Origin: Phycisphaerae bacterium
GTDB lineage: Bacteria > Planctomycetota > Phycisphaerae > UBA1845 > PWPN01
Direction of reading: 5' to 3'
DNA: 64,000 nucleotides
Assembly: GCA_030372985.1 (NCBI GenBank)
Contig: JAUCQB010000265.1
Location: 34,183-98,182, forward strand
The position numbers and the translations under genes are program-made. The notes below the pieces were generated by a model that saw nothing but the letters and a program-made list of their open reading frames with translations, did not search any database and was not told the origin of the DNA. Positions 1 to 6,940 of this stretch are shown here, one piece after another. Each line of letters starts with the position of its first letter. Position 1 is the stretch's first letter.

Positions 1-320
1 TCATCGGACTGGAAACGGCCCTGCCGCTGTTCATCAAAGCACTGATTGAACCGGGCCTGATGGATTGGCCGGCGATGATCGACCGGCTGACGGTTCGCCC
101 GGCCAAGCTGCTCTCGATCAACAAGGGCACGCTGGCGGTCGGGGCCGACGCCGACGTGACGCTGATCGACCCGCAGTGCCGGTGGACAATCGACGTGAAC
201 CAGTTCCGTTCCAAGAGCCGCAACTGCCCGTTCCACGGTTGGCAGGTCACCGGCCGTGCGGTGATGACCCTTGTGGGCGGCGAGATCAAGCATCAGCTCA
301 GCCACATGGCCGTTGCGTGA
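1..320 (+). CDS. pyrC: Dihydroorotase, C-terminal part (cut by window edge)
   Basis: Only about the last 105 residues are present; the gene enters from the left edge. Dihydroorotase closes carbamoyl aspartate to dihydroorotate in de novo pyrimidine synthesis, in the cytoplasm. The visible part starts IGLETALPLF, the usual segment after the last metal-ligand region, followed by TVRPAKLL, GTLAVGADADVTLID and FRSKSRNCPFHGW, all typical of the amidohydrolase C-terminus of the long (PyrC/PyrX) dihydroorotase type. The metal-binding residues lie upstream, outside the window, so activity cannot be judged. The next gene begins 13 bases after the stop codon on the same strand, so the two may be co-transcribed. 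Confidence 0.9.
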   Translation, partial: IGLETALPLFIKALIEPGLMDWPAMIDRLTVRPAKLLSINKGTLAVGADADVTLIDPQCRWTIDVNQFRSKSRNCPFHGWQVTGRAVMTLVGGEIKHQLSHMAVA

Positions 321-333
321 ACACCGGATCTCG

Positions 334-2112
334 ATGGCGATGACCGATCACCCAGCCTCAGCCCGCATCGCCGAAGGCGTCAAGCCGAACGGAGAGCATG
401 TCGAGCCGCAAAAGTGGGTCGACCGCCTGGTCGACGGCTGGAACTGGCGAATCCGCTCCGACTGGTTGGCCTTGCTCGAATCACCGCAATGCCCTTCCTG
501 GCTCGACCTCAAGAGCAACCCCCGGGCGAAGCTGTTCAAAAGCAATGAGATTCGGGACGTGTTCCGCGTCGAGACGGACCACGGGGCGGTGTTCGTCAAG
601 ATCGCCCGCCCGGTCACATGGTCAGACCGTTTGCGACGTCTGGTCCTCGGGCCTGACAGCCTGCGCGAGTGGCGGGCGGCTGAGCATGCGGCCCGGCATG
701 GCATCGCCACCGTCGTTCCCGTGGCCGCGGCGTGGCGACGGACAAGAAGGCGTGAACCAGCGAGTATCTTCATCACGATGGAGACGGCGGATGCCGAGCA
801 ACTCGATACCTGGTGGCTTCGAGTCGGCGCGGCGGAGACCCTGCCCAGGAAAGACCGAAACGCGGTCATCGGCGCCGTCGCCGAGCTGATCGCCAAAGCA
901 CACCATGGCGGTTTCGTACACACGGACCTGCACGCAGGTAACATCCTGGTACGAACCGGCCGCGACGGCGGGTATAGCACATGCTTCGTCGATTTACAGG
1001 CCGTGTCGGTCGGCCGGGCTGTCAGCGAGCAACGGGTCATCCGCAATCTGGCCATTTTCGGAAACTGGTTCCGCTTCAACGCCTCGCTGACAGACCGGAT
1101 GCGGTTCCTTGACGCTTATCTGGCCTGGTGGAGGCGATTGACAGGCCCCGAACAGCGCATCACCACGGAACGTCGCGAGCTCGCCTTTAGAATCGACCGA
1201 GCCATGCGTGCACATGCCAGGGCACTGGCCGCCCAACGGGACCGTCAGACCATGCGGGATGGTCGGCGGTTCGGCAGGTTGCGTCTGGTCGGCGGGACCA
1301 CGGCCCACGTCTTTCTCCGGGCCCGGCAGCCCGCTCCAGGCTCCGCGATTGACGAGACGCCCCTGACTCGCCACTGGTGGCGAGAGCTGTTGGCGTCGAG
1401 GATGAATCTGATTTCCCAAATGGATCGCAACATCGAGGAGACAACAGGCGGATATCTGACCGGGTCAATCGATCTGGCGATCGAGAACAACAAGCCGATC
1501 AAAGCGATCCTCCGGCACCGGCACCCGACGTCCTTGGGTGAGAGCCTCAAGTACACCGTGTTCTCGTCGCCTGAAATGCGCCTCTGGAAAACGGGCAACG
1601 CTCTGTTGAACCGAGGCATCCCGGCCGCAAGGCCCCTGGCCGTCTGCCGGACACGCCGCCACGGCAGCTTCCGGGACTCTCTCGTGCTGATTGAGTACCC
1701 GGAAACGGCGGAACCGCTGCACGCGTTCCTCGACTCTCGGATGAGTCGATTGCCGACGCGCCAGCGGCACCGCGTCAAAGCCGGCCTTGCCCTGCAAATA
1801 GCCCGACTGTTGCGCAGGCTCGATGAAGAAGGCTTCGTCCACCGCAATCTGAAGGCCTCGGACCTGGCGATCTGTGCGAGTCCATCGTCGGATGACAAGT
1901 TCGTTGTGGTGCTGAGCGGCTACCTCGATCTCCAGCGGACCTCGGCTCCGGCCAAGCATGCGAACCTTCCGGCGCTCAAGGGGTTGAATGCAAGCCTCCG
2001 CGACTTACCCGAGGTCAGTCGAGCCGACCGGCTGCGAGTGCTCAAACGATACCTCGACCGGTTGGGCAAGCCGGCGGCGGACTGGAAGCGGATCTGGCGG
2101 GAGCTGCGCTGA
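334..2112 (+). CDS. Tandem WaaP/InaA-type kinase with a degenerate second kinase domain
   Basis: A 592-residue protein made of two kinase-like domains. Domain 1 has a lysine-containing strand (GAVFVKIARP), the catalytic-loop motif VHTDLHAGNILV near residue 195, and a metal-binding equivalent FVDLQAV. These are the marks of the lipopolysaccharide (Kdo) kinase WaaP/InaA family, which phosphorylates sugars of the cell envelope. Domain 2 repeats the layout (ILRHRH, then EGFVHRNLKASDLAI near residue 505), but the catalytic Asp is Asn and the downstream DFG-like Asp is not evident, so it looks like a pseudokinase. No signal peptide; cytoplasmic or membrane-associated. The start at 334 (second choice 340) is preferred to an in-frame TTG at 271 that lies inside pyrC. 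The substrate is unknown. Confidence 0.75.
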   Translation: MAMTDHPASARIAEGVKPNGEHVEPQKWVDRLVDGWNWRIRSDWLALLESPQCPSWLDLKSNPRAKLFKSNEIRDVFRVETDHGAVFVKIARPVTWSDRLRRLVLGPDSLREWRAAEHAARHGIATVVPVAAAWRRTRRREPASIFITMETADAEQLDTWWLRVGAAETLPRKDRNAVIGAVAELIAKAHHGGFVHTDLHAGNILVRTGRDGGYSTCFVDLQAVSVGRAVSEQRVIRNLAIFGNWFRFNASLTDRMRFLDAYLAWWRRLTGPEQRITTERRELAFRIDRAMRAHARALAAQRDRQTMRDGRRFGRLRLVGGTTAHVFLRARQPAPGSAIDETPLTRHWWRELLASRMNLISQMDRNIEETTGGYLTGSIDLAIENNKPIKAILRHRHPTSLGESLKYTVFSSPEMRLWKTGNALLNRGIPAARPLAVCRTRRHGSFRDSLVLIEYPETAEPLHAFLDSRMSRLPTRQRHRVKAGLALQIARLLRRLDEEGFVHRNLKASDLAICASPSSDDKFVVVLSGYLDLQRTSAPAKHANLPALKGLNASLRDLPEVSRADRLRVLKRYLDRLGKPAADWKRIWRELR

Positions 2113-2140
2113 CCGGCGGTTGACAACCCCAGGACTCAAG

Positions 2141-2240
2141 TCCGAGATCTGCAATCTGAAATCTGAGATTTGAAATGTGAAGTTTGAGATTTGAAATCTG
2201 AGATTTGAAATCTGAAATCCGAAACCTGAAATCCCCAATC
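2141..2240. repeat. A/T-rich short repeat array (AGATTTGAAATCT type)
   Basis: This intergenic stretch is built of degenerate copies of a 13-base near-palindrome, AGATTTGAAATCT and variants, in both orientations. It is far lower in GC than the coding DNA on either side. It lies between the stops of two convergent genes. Related fragments recur near 5.89, 6.80, 39.4 and 42.3 kb. Its function is unknown; a bidirectional terminator or an expanding simple repeat are both possible. Confidence 0.7.
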
Positions 2241-2259
2241 CGCGGCCGTGGTCAATCGT

Positions 2260-4011
2260 CTATTCCTCTGCGTTCGGCTTCTGTTCCTCGCCGTCTGCCT
2301 CCTCCGGCGGCATTCCCTCGATGACGACCGTCCTGGCCAACAGATCGCCGATTCGCTGCCGGTAGGGCGTGAAGAACACGATCGCCAGGAAGAAAAGCAT
2401 GGCGGGCTCGAGTTCCAGAGGCCGGGTCAGGTTGCGGGCCAGAACTTGCAGACGGTTGGGACGCTCGAGCAACTCGGTCACCACCGTGAAACCCATCACT
2501 CGCTTGCCCGGTGTCGCCGACCATAGCAGCTCAAAAACGAGAGAATACGCCGCATAGATCAGCCGGAACGCCAGCCAGGCCCAGAAAAGCGCATGCGGCG
2601 CGGAAATGTCCTGTAAACGTCCGCGGGAACTCAGAACCGCGCGGACCTCGTCGCCGTACTCTGCGATCGGCCCATGCCACAACCAACTGATTAGGATCAA
2701 GGCCGGAAGCATGTCGATGAACGCCGCCGCCACGCGTTTGGCGAGGTTTGCCACCACCACGTCCGCCGGCAATACCACCGGGGCCATCATGTGTTCGTGC
2801 CGCCTGCGGAAAATCAGCAGGATCACCACCATCAGCACGGCAAGAATCAGGACGTCCGCCAGGTTACGATACGACGAGTGAGGCTTGGCTTCACCCTGTC
2901 TGGTCGGCACGGCCACAAACGGCCTGGCCGGCTTGCCATCCTTCAATGACCAGAGCCCCACCTCGGCCTTGTTGCCGACCGGCCGGGCCACCGCCAGATG
3001 GTCCCCAAAAACCGCCACCGCAGCCCCGGCGTCCATTTCAAGCGGTGTGCCATCGTCCAGAACCGGCGAGGACACGGCGTCCCACTCACCCCGCATGCCC
3101 GGCTTCGACGGCGGCGACATCCGCCACACCCGGCACCGCAGGCCGCCGCCACCCGGCTCACGAACCAGCGCGGCAAACAGCATGTCGTTGCCGCCGGCCA
3201 TGGCAAAAGCCGCCGCCGGGGCCTCAGGCAGTCTCAGCACCTCGTTTGTCTGCCACTGGTCGTCGATTCTCCATGATGAGAAGATTTCTTCGGATTTGGC
3301 ATCTTGTTGCCATACGAGCATCTGCTGGTTTTCGCGGGCGCACAACCAGACGCGGGCCGCCGTCGCGAAATCCGGAGCGGCGTCGAAACCGGGACGCCAG
3401 CTCAAACCGTCGTAGTATACGAGGTGATAGCTGCCCAGCGATCGAGTGGTCGGTTTCGGTTCTTCAGCCTCAGGTACGGACGAAGCCGGCGACGTCCGGC
3501 CAGGCTCACGAACTACCGGCTTGGAGGCCTGTCGCCGCTGCTGTTCCAGCCACTCGACCTCGACGCGACCGGCCGTGTGCGAGGTGACCAGAGCCCATAG
3601 CACAGGACGCGGGCCCGGGGGTGTTCCGGCCATCGCCACCGGGACGGCGGAGTCCGGCAGGCGAAGCTCGCGCCGGTCACCTGCCTTCGAATAGGAGTAA
3701 TGAACGCCGTCGGCAAAGAAGACGTGAACCGCATCGCTCACCGTCGTGATGTGAGCGATCCGCCCGAGCTGAGGAGAAAACGGCGCTGCGCGGGGCGAAT
3801 CGCCGGGCTTGTCGAAATAGGAGAACCGCTGTATCAGCGTCTGCACGTCGGGCTCGCGGGCGCCGACGACCAGCCAGAGGACGCGTTCGCCGCCAGACGC
3901 GTGCAACTGCTCGATTTCCGAATCGGCCTGCGCGACAGCGGTGAGCGTCCCTGCGGCCGCCAGCACCGCCAACCAGCAGACAGTCCTTGGAGGCCTCGGC
4001 GGGTCGATCAT
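2260..4011 (-). CDS. Secreted/membrane protein with C-terminal RDD domain
   Basis: A 583-residue protein. The N-terminus (PRTVCWLAVLAAAGTLTAVAQA) is a signal peptide or anchor. Residues ~30-370 are a large, probably periplasmic region rich in beta strands and Trp that resembles no family I can name. A membrane segment (LADVLILAVLMVVILLIFRRR) follows, then an RDD domain starting VANLAKRVAAAFIDMLPALI with its Arg and Asp, more membrane helices and a charged tail. RDD domains occur in membrane proteins of mostly unknown, sometimes transport-related, function. The start codon overlaps the stop of the upstream lipoprotein gene by 4 bases (ATGA), so translation is probably coupled. Confidence 0.75.
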   Translation of the reverse strand: MIDPPRPPRTVCWLAVLAAAGTLTAVAQADSEIEQLHASGGERVLWLVVGAREPDVQTLIQRFSYFDKPGDSPRAAPFSPQLGRIAHITTVSDAVHVFFADGVHYSYSKAGDRRELRLPDSAVPVAMAGTPPGPRPVLWALVTSHTAGRVEVEWLEQQRRQASKPVVREPGRTSPASSVPEAEEPKPTTRSLGSYHLVYYDGLSWRPGFDAAPDFATAARVWLCARENQQMLVWQQDAKSEEIFSSWRIDDQWQTNEVLRLPEAPAAAFAMAGGNDMLFAALVREPGGGGLRCRVWRMSPPSKPGMRGEWDAVSSPVLDDGTPLEMDAGAAVAVFGDHLAVARPVGNKAEVGLWSLKDGKPARPFVAVPTRQGEAKPHSSYRNLADVLILAVLMVVILLIFRRRHEHMMAPVVLPADVVVANLAKRVAAAFIDMLPALILISWLWHGPIAEYGDEVRAVLSSRGRLQDISAPHALFWAWLAFRLIYAAYSLVFELLWSATPGKRVMGFTVVTELLERPNRLQVLARNLTRPLELEPAMLFFLAIVFFTPYRQRIGDLLARTVVIEGMPPEEADGEEQKPNAEE

Positions 4012-5078
4012 CGTATCATCACCGCATCAGGTTGCGTCGCAGGCTCGGACGGCCGACTCGCGTCTGGGGGTCGGGAAGGGGCGGTACCGGCCGCGGGAGC
4101 CGTCTGCGGAGCCGGCCGGGTCACCGGTCGCGGCTGGGGCCGCCAGCCGTCCACGCGCCGCACGTAACTCAGGTCCGCGCCGCCCTTTTGCATCGGCGAA
4201 ACGAACAGCCGCTCGGCAGCCGGCTGGTCAAAACGCTTCAGCGAAGGGAACCGCATGGTCATGTGATTGTCGTTTCCGGCTTCGAGCGAATTCATTTCGA
4301 TCTTGTGCGGAGCACGAACCTCGCTGCCTTCGACCGGCCGGTAATCGGACAGCAGCACCTGCATGGTCGGCCGGCCGTCGGGGTGGAAGTAGACAATCCT
4401 CTGCACGAGGTAGGGTTCGCGCCGGCCGATCTCCATCACCTTGCTGATGTAGCCCTGCCCCTGCTCGTCATAGTTCAAGAAAACGAGTTGGTAGCCGTTC
4501 TCGCACACCCAGAGCACCGGGCCCTGCGAACCGGTGGTGTCCGTGGGCAGGTCGCCGACGCCGAGAACGTCGAGCAGCACGTCGGGGCGTATCGGGAGGT
4601 CGACGTCAGCGTTGTTGGTGAGCCACTCATGCTCGCCCCAGTAGTAGCGATTCTCCTTGGCCCGCTCCCAGACCCAGAACTCGCGGTAGTTGGAGCCGGC
4701 CTCGATCGTACCGCCCAGCGTGTGCTCCATCCGCAGATACAGGTTGCGAGGTTTCCGATAGAGCAGAACCACTTTCATGTCAAAGGAGGTGGTCGGGGCA
4801 GAGTCGTCGGAGCCGCGCCGCCACTGCCCGACGGCCGAGCCGTTCACCCCCCGCAGCAGAAAATCCATCTGCCCGCTGTTCCAGTTCACCCGCTCGATCA
4901 CCGCTCGCAACGGCAGGGGTTCTTCCGGCGGGCCCAGGCTGGTGTCACCCGGCGGGCATCCGGTGATGCCGCAGGCCAGAACCAGCATCGCCGCGAGGCG
5001 GGCGAGCGAACCGGGCCCGGCGGCTCCCGGCAGGCGTCCGGCAGAGAATCTCAATGAGCCGTCAGGGTGTCTGGGCAT
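4008..5078 (-). CDS. Lipoprotein, possible LolA/LppX-like fold
   Basis: A 356-residue protein. The start at 5078 (MPRHPDGSLRF) places a signal peptide with lipobox ITGC (MLVLACGITGC) at a sensible distance; a longer in-frame ORF upstream would bury it. The mature part has alternating strands with many Trp and Tyr (FDMKVVLLYRKPRNLYLRME, FWVWERAKENRYYW), which resembles the lipid-binding LolA/LppX half-barrel; that resemblance is my inference. The tail is rich in Pro, Thr and Arg (PRPVTRPAPQTAPAAG), probably disordered. It overlaps the upstream gene by 17 bases and the downstream RDD gene by 4, so the three form one operon, probably of envelope proteins. Confidence 0.65.
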   Translation of the reverse strand: MPRHPDGSLRFSAGRLPGAAGPGSLARLAAMLVLACGITGCPPGDTSLGPPEEPLPLRAVIERVNWNSGQMDFLLRGVNGSAVGQWRRGSDDSAPTTSFDMKVVLLYRKPRNLYLRMEHTLGGTIEAGSNYREFWVWERAKENRYYWGEHEWLTNNADVDLPIRPDVLLDVLGVGDLPTDTTGSQGPVLWVCENGYQLVFLNYDEQGQGYISKVMEIGRREPYLVQRIVYFHPDGRPTMQVLLSDYRPVEGSEVRAPHKIEMNSLEAGNDNHMTMRFPSLKRFDQPAAERLFVSPMQKGGADLSYVRRVDGWRPQPRPVTRPAPQTAPAAGTAPSRPPDASRPSEPATQPDAVMIR

Positions 5079-5658
5079 CGCTCTCGATCGCTCCGTGAGG
5101 TTGGCTCTCTTGCTCCCCTGCCGGCGACGGCTCGCTGTCCGGTTGCTCAACCACCTGCAACGCGTCGATCGCGCCGCTGAGAATGGCCGTGAGCTGCGCG
5201 CTGAGCCGTTCGATCTGCTCGTTCTCCAGCTTGGAGTTGAGCACCCGGTGCATGCTCTGGTCGCTGGTCATCCGCAGGTGCCAGTATTCCCGGCCTTCTT
5301 CGGTGGTGCTCCGGTCCATTTTCAGCAGCCGCTTGCGCATCAGCAGCAAGGCAAGCACGAAGCGCAGTTGCTGCTTCGGCTCCGATTGGGCGTCTTCCAG
5401 TTGCGTGAACAGTTGCGACAGGATGGCCATATCCACCGCGTAGGTGCCCGGCTTCTTCTCGCGAACGGGCACCCGGCCCCGCCAGTAACAGAATGTGCCT
5501 TCCGGCGGCCCCTGCCAGGCGTCCACCGCGTAGTCGCGGCGTTCAAACCCGGCCGCCGTCTCCAGCAAGACCGCATAATACGCCTCGCCCTCGGCCAACG
5601 GCCGATCCGACGCCGCACACCGGCCCGTCGTCCGTGATACTTCCCAATCCTCGACCAT
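5062..5658 (-). CDS. Conserved hypothetical protein, first gene of the RDD operon
   Basis: A 198-residue soluble protein. The start at 5658 (MVEDWEVSRTTGRCAASDRPL) is chosen because residues encoded further upstream are Arg-rich and look untranslated. The N-terminal third has GRCAASDRPLAEGEAYYAVLLE and later GTFCYWRGR, so two cysteines may form half of a zinc-ribbon-like site. The middle is helical (LFTQLEDAQSEPKQQLRFVLALLLMRKRLL), and the C-terminus is acidic and Gln/Ser-rich. I recall similar small proteins as common in planctomycete genomes, with no assigned function. It overlaps the following lipoprotein gene, so a shared role with it and the RDD protein is likely. Confidence 0.6.
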   Translation of the reverse strand: MVEDWEVSRTTGRCAASDRPLAEGEAYYAVLLETAAGFERRDYAVDAWQGPPEGTFCYWRGRVPVREKKPGTYAVDMAILSQLFTQLEDAQSEPKQQLRFVLALLLMRKRLLKMDRSTTEEGREYWHLRMTSDQSMHRVLNSKLENEQIERLSAQLTAILSGAIDALQVVEQPDSEPSPAGEQESQPHGAIESDAQTP

Positions 5659-5811
5659 CGATCCCGCTTGTGCCTCCGTGCGGCCGGAACACAGACCGGC
5701 CATCGGAGACAAAGGTACACGATTCCCGGCGAAGCGTAAATGACCGGAAAGATGACGCTCGGCCCGGAATCCTTTCCGGGCCGCACCCTTGCGGAATCCC
5801 TTCCGCATTCG

Positions 5812-5985
5812 CGGATGAATAACGATGGGAATCGTCAGGAGAAAGGTCCCAAATGGGAATCTGGGACCAGCCGACCCTACCCTCCACCAATTTCAAATCT
5901 CAAATCCCGCAATCTCAAATCTCTCCCCCCATCCCGGCCCGGAATAGAAAGAGCCCGGCGGGATAGTCCCCGCCGGGCTCAGGGT
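5812..5985. repeat. ~175-bp direct repeat, copy 1
   Basis: This copy shares roughly 85-90% identity by eye with 6714-6893. In order it carries a block around GGTCCC...GGGACC able to fold as a hairpin, the string GACCAGCCGACCCTACC, an AAATCTCAAATC stretch, and a strong terminator-like hairpin. It lies just after the antitoxin stop on the minus strand. The two copies bracket the toxin-antitoxin pair. Confidence 0.85.
5951..5980 (-). terminator. Rho-independent terminator after the antitoxin gene
   Basis: A perfect 12-bp stem (GAGCCCGGCGGG with its complement) closes a 6-base loop. Read on the minus strand it is followed by TTTCTATT. It sits 33 bases past the antitoxin stop. Confidence 0.7.
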
Positions 5986-6012
5986 TCTGGCCTGTGCGTG
6001 AGTTCGGGTCCC

Positions 6013-6210
6013 TCACCGCGACGGACGTTCGGGTTTCTGCGAGGCGAACCGTCCGGTTCGGGTTCGATACTCCTCCCCCACTTGGCGATAGTACTCCGCG
6101 AGTTTGTCGAAGTCGTCGCCAACCCGGTCGCTGATGCTTTTTCGAACGGCCCGGACCTCATCGATCAGCGGGTCAACGGCGTTTCGCGATGCGGCGGTCT
6201 TACTCATCAT
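6013..6210 (-). CDS. Small antitoxin partner of the PIN toxin
   Basis: A 65-residue, mostly helical, charged protein beginning MMSKTAASRNAVDPLIDEVRAVR. The pattern DPLIDEVRAVRKSISDRVGDD followed by a helix with Tyr and Lys matches small antitoxins usually found beside PIN-domain toxins of this type. It follows the toxin gene on the minus strand with an 11-base overlap, so the order is toxin first. Such antitoxins bind and block the toxin and repress the shared promoter; that role is inferred from the pairing. The C-terminus (TGRFASQKPERPSR) is basic and probably disordered. Confidence 0.7.
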   Translation of the reverse strand: MMSKTAASRNAVDPLIDEVRAVRKSISDRVGDDFDKLAEYYRQVGEEYRTRTGRFASQKPERPSR

Positions 6211-6676
6211 CCACCTCCCAGAGGAATTCAGGGGTCACAATCCGCGGCGGAACCAAGCCGAATCGAAGACACAACCTGCCCAAGTGCTCCACCTTGTTCG
6301 GGTTCGCCAGGTGCTTGACGTTCCAACTAAGCACAAAGTCCATGCTACAGACAGTGGCCACGGCAACATGAATCGCGTCACCTTTCAGGGGCCCTGGCAT
6401 CGCCTTCTCGGCAACCAGCAACCGCGCCAAACCGATGGCCTCGGGCGCCACTGCCAACGACTCGATACCATCGATCCATTCAAGGGCTGACCGGCTGGCA
6501 CGGAAGGCGGGATCCGACAGTTCGGCAACAACCTCGTCCGACACAAACAAGTCATGCTGCTGTCTTTGCCTTTCCCACCACTCACGGCTCGCTTCCCGTC
6601 GGTAACAACTCGCAGAATCACTGCGGTCTGAAACACAAGCGCTGACAAAGCTCGTCTCAAGGTACACTCGGGCCAT
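6200..6676 (-). CDS. PIN-domain toxin (VapC-like ribonuclease)
   Basis: A 158-residue protein with the PIN-domain pattern. It has an N-terminal strand with acidic residue (MARVYLETSFVS), a mid acidic site (SDEVVAELSD), KGDAIHVAVATV with the conserved Asp, and FVLSWNVKHLAN near the end. VapC-type PIN proteins cut RNA with metal bound by these acidic residues and stop growth when free of antitoxin. The start lies only five bases beyond a TATAAT box, so the message may be leaderless. The gene and its antitoxin lie between two direct repeats, which suggests arrival or duplication as a cassette. Confidence 0.8.
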   Translation of the reverse strand: MARVYLETSFVSACVSDRSDSASCYRREASREWWERQRQQHDLFVSDEVVAELSDPAFRASRSALEWIDGIESLAVAPEAIGLARLLVAEKAMPGPLKGDAIHVAVATVCSMDFVLSWNVKHLANPNKVEHLGRLCLRFGLVPPRIVTPEFLWEVDDE

Positions 6677-6681
6677 GCCGT

Positions 6682-6687
6682 ATTATA
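6682..6687 (-). promoter_or_regulatory. -10 box (TATAAT) of the toxin-antitoxin operon
   Basis: On the minus strand a perfect TATAAT ends 5 bases before the toxin ATG. Transcription would begin at or next to the start codon. No good -35 hexamer is seen at the usual distance. Confidence 0.5.
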
Positions 6688-6713
6688 ACACGAACCTCCA
6701 CCGGCGGCACAGC

Positions 6714-6893
6714 CGAATGAATGACGATAGGAATCGTCAAGAGAAAGGTCCCAGATAGGAATCTGGGACCAGCCGACCCTACCCTCCACCAATTTCAAAT
6801 CTCAAATCCACCAATCTCAAATCCGCCTCTCCCCCTCCATCCCGGCCCGAAATAGAAAGAGCCCGGTGGGATAGTCCCCACCGGGCTCGGGGT
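6714..6893. repeat. ~175-bp direct repeat, copy 2
   Basis: Second copy of the element at 5812-5985, in the same orientation. The GGTCCC...GGGACC hairpin is longer here (GGTCCCAGAT/ATCTGGGACC, 10 bp). The terminator stem is conserved with a C-G pair replaced by T-A. It lies between the toxin-antitoxin operon and the S-layer-like gene. Confidence 0.85.
6859..6888 (-). terminator. Rho-independent terminator after the S-layer-like gene
   Basis: A perfect 12-bp stem (GAGCCCGGTGGG and complement) with a 6-base loop, followed on the minus strand by TTTCTATT. It starts 53 bases after the stop of the 6941-9355 gene. It differs from the copy at 5951 by a compensatory pair of changes. Confidence 0.7.
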
Positions 6894-6940
6894 TGTTGAC
6901 TCACACCTTCAGGCAACCGTGTGGCTCAGGCGCCGCACTG

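Noticed and set aside
5543..6798. Two minus-strand ORFs sharing the start MKLVEGRVGWSQIPIWDLS
   Set aside because: The likeness is only the direct repeat read in one frame. The frames diverge at once and then run through the neighbouring real genes in the wrong frame.
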